Origin: Pseudomonas fulva
GTDB lineage: Bacteria; Pseudomonadota; Gammaproteobacteria; Pseudomonadales; Pseudomonadaceae
Assembly: GCF_015680705.1 (NCBI RefSeq)
Contig: NZ_JADNYP010000015.1
Span: 61,327-125,326, forward strand
DNA length: 64,000 nt
Reading direction: 5' to 3'
The position numbers and the translations under genes are program-made. The first letter of the stretch is position 1. The number at the start of each line of letters is the position of its first letter. Positions 32,465 through 40,019 of this stretch are shown here, in pieces. The notes beneath the pieces were generated by a model. It was given only the letters and a program-made list of their open reading frames with translations. It was not told where the DNA came from and did no database searches.

Positions 32465-34039
32465 ATGTCTGGAAGCAACTTCATTGGCGGCCAGCGCAGC
32501 GCTGTCGGCAACGAGCGCCTGCAGAGCCTCGACGCGTTTACCGGGCAGCCGCTGCCCGTGACGTTCGCTCAGGCCACCCCGCAGGAGGTGGCGGCCGCGG
32601 CCGCGGCTGCCGACGCCGCGTTCGCCGAGTACAACGGCCTGGCGCCGGAGCGCCGCGCAGCGTTCCTCGAGGCCATTGCCGAGCAGCTGGATGCGCTGGA
32701 CGATAGCTTCGTTGCCACCGTGTGCCGCGAGACCGCGCTGCCTGCCGCGCGGATCCAGGGTGAGCGTGGCCGTACCAGCAACCAGATGCGCCTGTTCGCC
32801 CAGGTACTGCGCCGTGGCGACTACCTGGGCGCGCGCATCGACCGCGCGCAGCCAAGCCGTCAACCGCAGCCTCGTCCGGACCTGCGCCAGTACCGTACCG
32901 GCATCGGCCCGGTAGCGGTGTTCGGCGCCAGCAACTTCCCGCTGGCGTTTTCCACTGCCGGTGGTGATACCGCCGCCGCCTTGGCCGCCGGTTGCCCGGT
33001 GGTGGTAAAAGCGCACAGTGGTCACATGGCCACTGCCGAGCAGGTGGCCGAGGCCATCGAGCGCGCGGCCAAGGCCAGCGGCATGCCCGCCGGTGTGTTC
33101 AACATGATCTACGGCGCCGGCGTCGGCGAAGCGCTGGTCCGCCACCCGGCAATCCAGGCCGTGGGCTTCACCGGTTCGCTCAAGGGCGGCCGCGCGCTGT
33201 GCGACCTGGCCGCGGCGCGCCCGCAGCCGATCCCGGTATTCGCTGAAATGAGCAGCATCAATCCGGTGCTGGTGTTACCAGGCGCATTGCGAGCCCGGGG
33301 CGAGCAAGTGGCCCGTGAGCTGGCCGGCTCGGTGATGTTGGGTTGTGGACAGTTCTGCACCAACCCTGGCCTGGTCATCGGCATCGCCGGCGAAGCGTTC
33401 GGCGCCTTCGTCGCGGCCTTGCGCGCTCAGCTAACCGACCAGGCCGGCCAGACCATGCTCAATGCCGGTACCTTGCGCAGCTACGCCAGTGGCGTGCAGC
33501 GCTTGCACCAGCACCCGGGCGTGCGTCACCTGGCCGGGGCCGAACAGGTCGGCGACCAGGCCCAGGCGCAGCTGTTCCAGGCTGATGTGAGCCTGCTGCT
33601 CGATGGCGACGCAGTGCTTCAGGAAGAAGTCTTCGGCCCCACCACCGTGATCGTCGAAGTGGCCGACGAAGCCGAGCTGCGCCGCGCGCTGGAAGCCTTG
33701 CATGGACAACTGAGCGCCACGCTGATCGCCGAACCAGAGGACTTCCAGCGCTTCGCCGCGCTGGTGCCGGTACTCCAGCGCAAGGCCGGGCGCCTGCTGG
33801 TCAATGGTTACCCGACCGGTGTCGAGGTATGCGACGCGATGGTGCACGGCGGGCCGTACCCGGCCACCTCCGATGCCCGTGGCACGTCGGTCGGCACCCT
33901 GGCGATAGACCGCTTCCTGCGCCCGGTCTGCTATCAGGACTTCCCGGACGCGCTGCTGCCCGATGCGCTCAAGGACGCCAACCCGCTGGGCCTGCAACGC
34001 CTGGTCGACGGCCAGCACAGCCGCGAGGCCCTGAGCTGA
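32465..34039 (+). CDS. Alpha-ketoglutarate semialdehyde (2,5-dioxovalerate) dehydrogenase
   Basis: NAD(P)-dependent aldehyde dehydrogenase of 524 residues from ATG 32465, with CAGGAG upstream. It has the family blocks VFGASNFPLAFSTAGGDTAAALAAGCPVVVKAHSGH, the Rossmann GFTGSLKGGRAL, catalytic Glu in FAEMSSINPVLVLPGAL and catalytic Cys in GCGQFCTNPGLV. These match the KGSADH subfamily. It would turn the product of the AraD1-type enzyme into alpha-ketoglutarate, feeding the TCA cycle. A 97-base gap precedes the second MFS gene. Confidence 0.9.
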   Translation: MSGSNFIGGQRSAVGNERLQSLDAFTGQPLPVTFAQATPQEVAAAAAAADAAFAEYNGLAPERRAAFLEAIAEQLDALDDSFVATVCRETALPAARIQGERGRTSNQMRLFAQVLRRGDYLGARIDRAQPSRQPQPRPDLRQYRTGIGPVAVFGASNFPLAFSTAGGDTAAALAAGCPVVVKAHSGHMATAEQVAEAIERAAKASGMPAGVFNMIYGAGVGEALVRHPAIQAVGFTGSLKGGRALCDLAAARPQPIPVFAEMSSINPVLVLPGALRARGEQVARELAGSVMLGCGQFCTNPGLVIGIAGEAFGAFVAALRAQLTDQAGQTMLNAGTLRSYASGVQRLHQHPGVRHLAGAEQVGDQAQAQLFQADVSLLLDGDAVLQEEVFGPTTVIVEVADEAELRRALEALHGQLSATLIAEPEDFQRFAALVPVLQRKAGRLLVNGYPTGVEVCDAMVHGGPYPATSDARGTSVGTLAIDRFLRPVCYQDFPDALLPDALKDANPLGLQRLVDGQHSREALS

Positions 34040-34135
34040 CGCCCCAGGCATCCAGATAGACCGCTGCACGCCCGTCCGGCCTTGCCCGGCGGGCTTTCCA
34101 CGAATGCCCAAGAACAACAACAAGAGGTTGCAGCC

Positions 34136-35467
34136 ATGTCCAGTCGTTCCGTGCCCGCCGACCTGGTCGAGCGGGAATCGTTGGATAACCGCCTGTTCCG
34201 CAAGATCAACTGGCGCATCGTGCCGTTGTTCATCGTGTGTTTCCTGTTCGCCTACCTCGACCGCGTCAACATCAGCTTCGCCAAGCTGCAGATGCAGAGC
34301 GCGCTGGGTTTCAGCGACGCCGTCTACGGCCTGGGCGCCAGCCTGTTCTTCGTCGGCTACTTCCTGTTCGAGGTGCCGAGCAACGTGTTGCTGCACCGCA
34401 TTGGCGCCCGCATCTGGATCGCCCGCATCATGATCAGTTGGGGCCTGGCCTCGGCGGCCATGATGTTCGTCACCAGCGAGACCTGGTTCTACGTGCTGCG
34501 TTTTCTCATCGGGGTCATGGAGGCCGGCTTCGTGCCCGGGGTGCTGTACTTCTTCACCCAGTGGTACCCCAGCGACCGTCGTGCGCGCATCAACGCCTAT
34601 TTCAAGAGTTCGATCTGCCTGTGTGGCATCGTCGGCGGCCCGCTGGCGGGGTTCATCCTCAGCCATTTCGACGGCATCAATGGCCTGGCCGGATGGCAAT
34701 GGCTGTTCCTGCTCGAGGGCCTGCCATCGGTACTGCTCGGCCTGCTTGTGCTGTGGCTGGTCAGCGACCGGATCGAGGATGCCCGCTGGCTCGACGGCGA
34801 AGAAAAGCGCTACTTGCGCCAGCGCTTGGACGCCGAGCCCAAGCCCAGTGGTGCTGGTTCGATCAAGGCGATCCTGCGCGAGCCGGCCTCGGTCGCATTG
34901 TCGGCGATCTACCTGTGCCTGGTGATGGCGCTGACCGGCCTGCTGTTCTGGATGCCGCAGCTGATCCGCAATGCCGGTGTGGCGGACGCCATGGACATCG
35001 GCCTGCTGAGCATGATCCCGTACCTGGTGGCAGTGCTCGGCAACCTGCTGATCGGGCGCAACTCCGACCTGCGCGGCGAGCGTCGCTGGCACATGGCGAG
35101 CTGTGCGGCGATGACCAGCATCGGCTATGCCCTGTGCGCGGCCTTCACCGGGCAACTGTGGCTGTTGATGCTGGGCATGAGCCTGATCATGACCGGGATC
35201 ATCGCCTGGATGCCGATCTTCTGGACATTGCCACCCAAATACCTGACCGGCTTGGCCGCGGCGGCCGGCATCGCGCTGATCAACTCCATCGGCCAGCTCG
35301 GTGGCATCGTCGGCCCTTACCTGGTGGGCAAGGTGCGCGATGTCGGCGGCTCGCCGAGCCCGGCCCTGTGGCTGCTGACGGCGGTCAGCCTGCTGGCGGT
35401 GGTGCTGATCATCTGGGGCGTACCACGCCGCCTTTATGCGGCTCACGCGCCATCGCGCATCGACTGA
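34136..35467 (+). CDS. Second MFS transporter, ACS type
   Basis: Inner-membrane carrier of 443 residues from ATG 34136, with AGAGG upstream; the longer frame from 34082 is not family-like. It shows AYLDRVNISFAKLQM, LGASLFFVGYFLFEVPSNVLLHRIGARIWIARIMISWG, RFLIGVMEAGFVPGVLYFFTQWYP and GWQWLFLLEGLPSV. It lies between the semialdehyde dehydrogenase and a 2-hydroxyacid dehydrogenase, nine bases from the latter. It may import a second sugar acid such as a keto-gluconate, or act as a spare for the first carrier. Confidence 0.9.
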   Translation: MSSRSVPADLVERESLDNRLFRKINWRIVPLFIVCFLFAYLDRVNISFAKLQMQSALGFSDAVYGLGASLFFVGYFLFEVPSNVLLHRIGARIWIARIMISWGLASAAMMFVTSETWFYVLRFLIGVMEAGFVPGVLYFFTQWYPSDRRARINAYFKSSICLCGIVGGPLAGFILSHFDGINGLAGWQWLFLLEGLPSVLLGLLVLWLVSDRIEDARWLDGEEKRYLRQRLDAEPKPSGAGSIKAILREPASVALSAIYLCLVMALTGLLFWMPQLIRNAGVADAMDIGLLSMIPYLVAVLGNLLIGRNSDLRGERRWHMASCAAMTSIGYALCAAFTGQLWLLMLGMSLIMTGIIAWMPIFWTLPPKYLTGLAAAAGIALINSIGQLGGIVGPYLVGKVRDVGGSPSPALWLLTAVSLLAVVLIIWGVPRRLYAAHAPSRID

Positions 35468-35476
35468 GGAGGTTCC

Positions 35477-36433
35477 ATGCAACGTGTCGTTTCCTTTGGT
35501 CCTATCGCCAGTGCCGAGGTACTGGACGATCTAGGCCGGCGTTACCACTTCCAGCGTTTCGACCAGCCCATGGCCGACCGCGAGCGCTTTCTCGCAGCCT
35601 TGTCCACGGCTGACGGGCTGATTGGCAGCACCTTGCCCCTGGGCCCCGAGCTGCTCGGTCAGGCGCCTGGGCTCAAGGTCATCGCCAGCGTATCCGCCGG
35701 CTTCGACAACTACGACCTGGGCTACCTGAGCCAACGCGGTATCGCTCTGACCAACACGCCAGATGCGGTGACCGAAACCACCGCCGACACGGGTTTCATG
35801 CTGTTGATGATGGCCGCGAGGCGGGCCTGCGAGCTGGCGCAAGTGGTGCGCGACGGCGGCTGGACGAGTGCCATCGACGCCTCGTGCTTCGGCCTCGACG
35901 TGCATGGCAAGACCCTGGGCATCGTCGGGCTCGGCCGCATCGGCGCGGCGGTGGCCCGACGCGGGCACTTCGGCTTTGGCATGCAAGTGCTGTACAGCGG
36001 CAACAGCGCCAAGCCGGAGTATGAAGCCGAGTTCGGCGCGCGGCGTCTGCCGCTGGCGCAACTGCTGGGCGAGGCGGATTTCACCTGCGTTTGCGTGCCG
36101 CTGAGTCCGGCCACGCATCACCTGTTCGGCCGCGAGCAATTCGCGGCCATGCGCCCCGAGGCAGTGTTCGTCAACATTGCCCGTGGCGCGGTGGTCGATG
36201 AGGCGGCGCTGGTGCAGGCGCTGACCGAGGGGCGAATTCGAGCGGCCGGGCTGGATGTGTTCGAGCGTGAACCGCTGCCGGCGGACTCGCCGTTGCTGGC
36301 GCTGCCTCAAGTGGTGGCGTTGCCGCACATCGGTTCGGCCACCGTCGAGGCGCGCGCGTTGATGGCGCGCACGGCGGCGGCCGAGCTGGCGGCGGTGCTC
36401 GAGGGCAGGGTGCCGCGCCATCGCGTGCTGTGA
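35477..36433 (+). CDS. D-isomer 2-hydroxyacid dehydrogenase (2-keto-acid reductase, GhrB/KguD-like)
   Basis: NAD(P)H-dependent reductase of 318 residues. The Rossmann motif GIVGLGRIGAAVARRG begins near residue 153. The catalytic triad positions are visible as R in VNIARGAVVDE, E in DVFEREPLP and H in LPHIGSATVEAR. GGAGG precedes the ATG. Family members reduce glyoxylate, hydroxypyruvate or 2-ketogluconate. Directly following a sugar-acid MFS carrier, reduction of a 2-keto sugar acid to an aldonate that feeds the dehydratase is a sensible guess. Confidence 0.88.
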   Translation: MQRVVSFGPIASAEVLDDLGRRYHFQRFDQPMADRERFLAALSTADGLIGSTLPLGPELLGQAPGLKVIASVSAGFDNYDLGYLSQRGIALTNTPDAVTETTADTGFMLLMMAARRACELAQVVRDGGWTSAIDASCFGLDVHGKTLGIVGLGRIGAAVARRGHFGFGMQVLYSGNSAKPEYEAEFGARRLPLAQLLGEADFTCVCVPLSPATHHLFGREQFAAMRPEAVFVNIARGAVVDEAALVQALTEGRIRAAGLDVFEREPLPADSPLLALPQVVALPHIGSATVEARALMARTAAAELAAVLEGRVPRHRVL

Positions 36434-36473
36434 GACGCGGGAGGCGCACCAGAGGCATCAGTTGTGAGAGAAA

Positions 36474-36519
36474 GGCCGCTTGCCCGCCAAGCGGCCGGAA
36501 TCGCCGCTCGGCGACTTTT
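36474..36519 (+). terminator. Tandem terminator hairpins after the pentonate operon
   Basis: GGCCGCTTG (36474-36482) pairs with CAAGCGGCC (36488-36496) around a five-base loop. Directly after it CGCCG-CT-CGGCG (36502-36513) is followed by ACTTTT. The second unit with its T-run looks like an intrinsic terminator separating the pentonate operon from the convergent hcp gene. Confidence 0.6.
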
Positions 36520-36572
36520 CGTACAGAGCCTGGGTCAGCTGGGTGGTCAGCTTTCCAACCGAGCCGCAGGCA

Positions 36573-36597
36573 ACGACGGCCCGAGGGCCGCCGTCGT
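36573..36597 (-). terminator. Hairpin after hcp
   Basis: ACGACGGC (36573-36580) and GCCGTCGT (36590-36597) form an eight-base-pair stem with a nine-base loop, 12 bases after the hcp stop as read on the minus strand. No strong U-run is present. Confidence 0.45.
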
Positions 36598-36609
36598 GCT
36601 CCGACGTGC

Positions 36610-37128
36610 TCACGCAGCCACTGGGGCACGCCAGTCATCGGAGCCAGAGGTGCCAGACACCTCGTGGGTCCAAGTGATCTTGCGGTAGGTGAAGTAAACG
36701 TCTTCCAGATGGGTGAAATGCGCCATGTTCGGGTCTTGGCAGTTGGCCATGTTGGACTGCACGTCGACGATGATCGCGTCCTCCAGCTTGATCGTGTAGT
36801 AGTGCTGCTGAGTGCCGGAGGCTGAGGTGCGATACCACTTCAGCGTGCATTCGGTCAGTCGCTCGCCGGTGGTCAGGGCAGTGAAGATCAAGGGCGAGGA
36901 CTTGTCGAAGACCTTGGTGATCTTCAGCGGCTTGTGTACACGTTGGCCCGTGGGTTGGCCGGACTGCGGATCGCGAGGAATGATCACCTGATGATCGAAG
37001 GCCTGGACCAGGATCTCGTCTTCATGACCTTCCTGAAAGATGTTGCCGACCGAATCTTCGGTGAAGGTCCCGGCGGTGATCAGGCCTTGCTTGGTACCGT
37101 GGAGGGTCAGGTAGGCGGGTGTTGGCAT
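36610..37128 (-). CDS. hcp: T6SS tube protein Hcp
   Basis: Secreted hexameric tube subunit of the type VI secretion system, 172 residues. It begins MPTPAYLTLHGTKQGLITAG and carries the typical Hcp blocks DEILVQAFDHQVIIPRDPQSGQPTGQRVHKPLKITKVFDKSSPLI and CTLKWYR...HYYTIKLEDAIIV. GGAGAGCTGTA precedes the ATG. It is transcribed away from the structural operon, with a sigma-54-type promoter about 70 bases upstream. Hcp stacks inside the TssBC sheath below VgrG and also carries effectors or is released as a marker. Confidence 0.95.
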   Translation of the reverse strand: MPTPAYLTLHGTKQGLITAGTFTEDSVGNIFQEGHEDEILVQAFDHQVIIPRDPQSGQPTGQRVHKPLKITKVFDKSSPLIFTALTTGERLTECTLKWYRTSASGTQQHYYTIKLEDAIIVDVQSNMANCQDPNMAHFTHLEDVYFTYRKITWTHEVSGTSGSDDWRAPVAA

Positions 37129-37196
37129 TACAGCTCTCCTTGCGAGAAATGACGGAGTGAAAGTGCCGAGGTGTGACCATGCGGCGTGAAGCTTCT

Positions 37197-37212
37197 ATCA
37201 ACTTGTGTGCCA
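37197..37212 (-). promoter_or_regulatory. Sigma-54-type promoter of hcp
   Basis: Read on the minus strand the bases are TGGCACACAAGTTGAT. TGGCAC is a perfect -24 element, and TTGA at the correct distance differs from the -12 consensus TTGC in one base. It lies about 70 bases before the hcp start, leaving a leader near 58 bases. Confidence 0.65.
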
Positions 37213-37298
37213 TGATTTGGCAATACCTTTCAAATCAACAGGTTAAAGTTCTGCTGTCGCAGATGAAGGCCCTTGTTGTTCTAAAAGCCGCAAAAAAT

Positions 37299-37316
37299 CG
37301 TGCAACACGTTGCGCG
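37299..37316. promoter_or_regulatory. Enhancer-like dyad A
   Basis: CGTGCAACACGTTGCGCG is an inverted repeat with one mismatched pair and the core GCAA-N4-TTGC. It lies about 95 bases upstream of the -24 element of hcp, a normal distance for a sigma-54 activator site. The same core recurs in dyads B and C. Confidence 0.55.
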
Positions 37317-37331
37317 CTGATGTGCAAGTTT

Positions 37332-37351
37332 CTGCGCAACCCTTTGCGGGC
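37332..37351. promoter_or_regulatory. Enhancer-like dyad B
   Basis: CTGCGCAACCCTTTGCGGGC contains CGCAA-N4-TTGCG, the same core and spacer as dyads A and C, centred 34 bases from A. The outer bases pair less well than in dyad C. Confidence 0.5.
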
Positions 37352-37402
37352 TTTGTTGCTCAAGGGTACGCAGTAGGCAACAGAGATGTTTCAGGGAAAC
37401 TG

Positions 37403-37422
37403 CTGCGCAACTTCTTGCGCAG
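37403..37422. promoter_or_regulatory. Enhancer-like dyad C
   Basis: CTGCGCAACTTCTTGCGCAG is a perfect inverted repeat with eight-base arms and a four-base spacer. It is the best copy of the GCAA-N4-TTGC motif and lies 200 bases from the hcp promoter and 310 bases from the tssA promoter, both within DNA-looping range. Confidence 0.55.
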
Positions 37423-37730
37423 TTGCCATTTATGGAAATATTTGCGAGCACGCGCTGACCCGCCTCGTCGACAATGAACGCCTCATAAAGAAACTTGCAA
37501 AGTTACTGTGGGAAATTTCTATATTTGTTGTAAGACGGTGCTTGGAGATGTCGGAGAGAGGGGCGTGCGGGGCGTCTGGAATGTTTGCCAGGCAGGGAAT
37601 TCCTGACCCGAGGATTCCTGATTATTTCTTTGAAATCAGCTAGTTGTAGCTCAGATTTTTTAGATGCTACAGCGCTTGTCGAATATCGAAATGGCAGCGG
37701 TCAGGCTCGAAAAGTGGTACGGCGCCATGA

Positions 37731-37746
37731 TGGCGGCTTGCTTGCA
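37731..37746 (+). promoter_or_regulatory. Sigma-54-type promoter of the tss operon
   Basis: TGGCGGCTTGCTTGCA has the GG-N10-GC core, TGGC at -24 and a perfect TTGCA at -12. It is oriented toward tssA, whose start lies 144 bases downstream. With an activator gene in the same operon this suggests RpoN control. Confidence 0.65.
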
Positions 37747-37889
37747 ATTACCTCGCTTGGCCCTTTAGGCTTGGAGGCATCGAAAGAACTATTAGTCTCG
37801 CTGTCAGGTTCGTCTGGATAAGCGCGGCATGGGCGCGTCTTGCAAGTCGATCGCTGGGCGGTGCCGTCCATTTTTTATCAGAGTTACAG

Positions 37890-39452
37890 ATGGCTTATTC
37901 AGGCAATTTATGTTCGCGCTATTTGAAGCTCGTGGAAGTGGCCGTTCCTGGAACTGCCTATGCGGGTGAAGACGTGCGCTTTTCCACTGAATTCGAAGCG
38001 CTGGAAGAAGAACTTGGCAAAAGCGTCTCGCTGCATGCGACCGGGCGGACCGACTGGGCCAAGGTCGCTGAAGGATGCGAGTTGCTGCTGCGCACGCAGA
38101 CCAAGGATCTGCGCGTCTGCATATGGCTGGTCTGGGCGCTGTTCGAGCGCGAGTCCTTCGCCGGACTGCTGGCCGGGCTCGGCATGCTGCGTCATCTGTG
38201 TGAGCGTCATTGGGACCAGGTGCATCCGCGCAAGCCGCGCACGCGTCTTGGTGCCTTCGCCTGGCTGGTCGCACGTCTGGAACAGGCGTTGGTCGATGAC
38301 GTACCGGTAAAGAACCAGCTGCCACTGTTTCAGGCCATGGCTGATCATCTCGAGCGGCTGGATCGCGTGCTCACCAGCCAGTTGGGCGATGACGCGCCCT
38401 TGATCCTGCCCATGCACCGGCGCTTGGCCCAGATGATCCAGCGTGCCGGCGAATATCAGCCTGAGCGCGGCAGCGTGGGCGCGGTAGTGGCCCAGGTCAA
38501 GCAAGCGGCCACGCAACTGCTCGCGCCAGGCGTAGCGATAGACAGCGAGAAGGACGCGCACAGGGCCATGCGGGTCGTGCAGGACGCTGGCCGCCCCCTG
38601 GCCATCTGGTGGTTGCGACAGAAGGCCAGCGATGTCCGCGCCTTGCGCCTTAACCGGATCCTGGCATGGCTGCCGATCGAGGGCATGCCGGACCGCAATG
38701 CCGAACAGATCACCGCACTACGTGGTTTGCCACCAGACAAGCTCAATGAGTATCGCCAGCGTTTCGAGGCTGGCAAGCACGCTGACCTGCTCGTCGACCT
38801 CGAGGCCAGTCTGGCTCGGTCTCCGTTCTGGTTCGATGGTCAGCACCTGGCCTGGGCATGCCTGCAGGCACTTGGTGCGGACATGGCCATGCGTGAGGTG
38901 GAGATTCTTTTCGCTCTGTTCCTGCAGCGTCTGCCAGGAATCACCACGCTGCGCTTCCACGATGGCCAGCCATTCGCCGGGCCGCAAACCCAGGCCTGGA
39001 TCGGCACGACCGTGATGCCCCATGTCCAGGCCGAAACCGCTGCACGGCATGTCGAGACCGTGGCGCAGCACAGCCTCACCGCGTGGGATCAAGCCTTGGA
39101 GGACAGCCTGCCGGTACTGGCCAAGGACGGCCTGAAGGCAGCGGTCGGACAACTCAAGATGGCCATGCAACAAGCCCGGGGCGGCCGTGAGCGCTTCTTC
39201 TGGCAATTCACCTTGGCAAAGCTCTGCCACCACGCTCGCAAGCATGAGCTGGCGCGTACCCAGCTCGAGTTCCTCGACCGCCAGTTGCACGACTCGGGCC
39301 TGGATGCCTGGGAGCCCGAACTGGTGCTGAACGTGTTGCAACTGCTGCACGGCTGCTGCGAGGCGCTGCCCCAGAACCATGAGGTGCGCGAGCGCAAGGA
39401 CGAGGTTTACCGCAGATTGTGCCATCTCGACCTCGAGGTGGCACTCGACTAG
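37890..39452 (+). CDS. tssA: T6SS assembly protein TssA
   Basis: Cytosolic T6SS cap/assembly protein of 520 residues. The N-terminal ImpA-type domain is visible (TDWAKVAEGCELLLRTQTKDLRVCIWLVWALFERESFAGLLAGLGMLRHLCERHWDQVHPRKPRTRLGAFAWL). The C-terminal half resembles the VasJ-type extension, ending in RRLCHLDLEVALD. TssA primes baseplate docking and sheath polymerisation. It opens the structural operon and is followed 33 bases later by tssB. Confidence 0.9.
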   Translation: MAYSGNLCSRYLKLVEVAVPGTAYAGEDVRFSTEFEALEEELGKSVSLHATGRTDWAKVAEGCELLLRTQTKDLRVCIWLVWALFERESFAGLLAGLGMLRHLCERHWDQVHPRKPRTRLGAFAWLVARLEQALVDDVPVKNQLPLFQAMADHLERLDRVLTSQLGDDAPLILPMHRRLAQMIQRAGEYQPERGSVGAVVAQVKQAATQLLAPGVAIDSEKDAHRAMRVVQDAGRPLAIWWLRQKASDVRALRLNRILAWLPIEGMPDRNAEQITALRGLPPDKLNEYRQRFEAGKHADLLVDLEASLARSPFWFDGQHLAWACLQALGADMAMREVEILFALFLQRLPGITTLRFHDGQPFAGPQTQAWIGTTVMPHVQAETAARHVETVAQHSLTAWDQALEDSLPVLAKDGLKAAVGQLKMAMQQARGGRERFFWQFTLAKLCHHARKHELARTQLEFLDRQLHDSGLDAWEPELVLNVLQLLHGCCEALPQNHEVRERKDEVYRRLCHLDLEVALD

Positions 39453-39485
39453 GCCCGATGGCCTCAACCGATCAGGAGAACACCG

Positions 39486-39992
39486 ATGGCTAAAGAAGGC
39501 TCGGTAGCACCCAGGGAACGTATCAATGTCACTTTCAAGCCGGCTCTGGGCGATAGCCGGGAAGATGTCGAGCTGCCACTCAAGCTGGTGGTGCTCGGGG
39601 ATTTCACCCAGCGCGAGGACAGTCGCAAGATCGAGGATCGCAAGCCGATCAGCATCGACAAGAACAACTTCGATGACGTACTCGCCAAGCAGGGGCTCGA
39701 CCTGACCATCCAGGTCCCCAACCGCCTGCAGGAGGACGCTGCCGACCAGGAGCTGGCACTGAAGATCAAGGTAGGTGCGATGCAGGACTTCAATCCAGCC
39801 AACCTGGTCGGGCAGATTCCCGAGCTGCGAAAACTCATGGAGCTAAGGGAGGCACTGGTCGCGTTGAAGGGGCCGTTGGGCAACGCTCCGGCTTTTCGCA
39901 AGGCCATCGAGGGCGTCCTGGCTGACGATGAGGCACGCCACCGTGTCCTTGCCGAGCTGGGCATGAACGCCAAGCCCCAACAGGACGCTTGA
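39486..39992 (+). CDS. tssB: T6SS sheath small subunit TssB
   Basis: Contractile sheath subunit of 168 residues (VipA/HsiB). The family blocks RINVTFKP, ELPLKLVVLGDFTQREDSRKIEDRKPISIDKNNFDDVL and FNPANLVGQIPELRKLMELREALVALKGPLGN are present. It pairs with TssC to form the sheath around the Hcp tube, and is recycled by TssH. AGGAG lies just before the ATG, and tssC follows after 27 bases. Confidence 0.96.
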   Translation: MAKEGSVAPRERINVTFKPALGDSREDVELPLKLVVLGDFTQREDSRKIEDRKPISIDKNNFDDVLAKQGLDLTIQVPNRLQEDAADQELALKIKVGAMQDFNPANLVGQIPELRKLMELREALVALKGPLGNAPAFRKAIEGVLADDEARHRVLAELGMNAKPQQDA

Positions 39993-40019
39993 ATCCGGAA
40001 CTTTCGAGGACGCTTACCC

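Larger units (their letters stand above)
37129..37889. other. hcp-tssA regulatory region
   Basis: This 761-base gap has no credible gene; frames are short and AT-rich. It contains two diverging sigma-54-like promoters, one for hcp at 37197-37212 and one for tssA at 37731-37746, and three dyads of common design between them. The leader before tssA would be about 130 bases long. Confidence 0.7.

Noticed and set aside
33431..35482. A 683-codon minus-strand open frame opposite the semialdehyde dehydrogenase and MFS genes
   Set aside because: The Gln/Arg/His/Ala-rich translation is typical of the antisense of membrane-protein genes, and both plus-strand genes are clear.
37217..37232. Plus-strand TGGCAATACCTTTCAA as a sigma-54 promoter
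   Set aside because: It lacks the GC of the -12 element and is 670 bases from tssA; the site at 37731 is far better.
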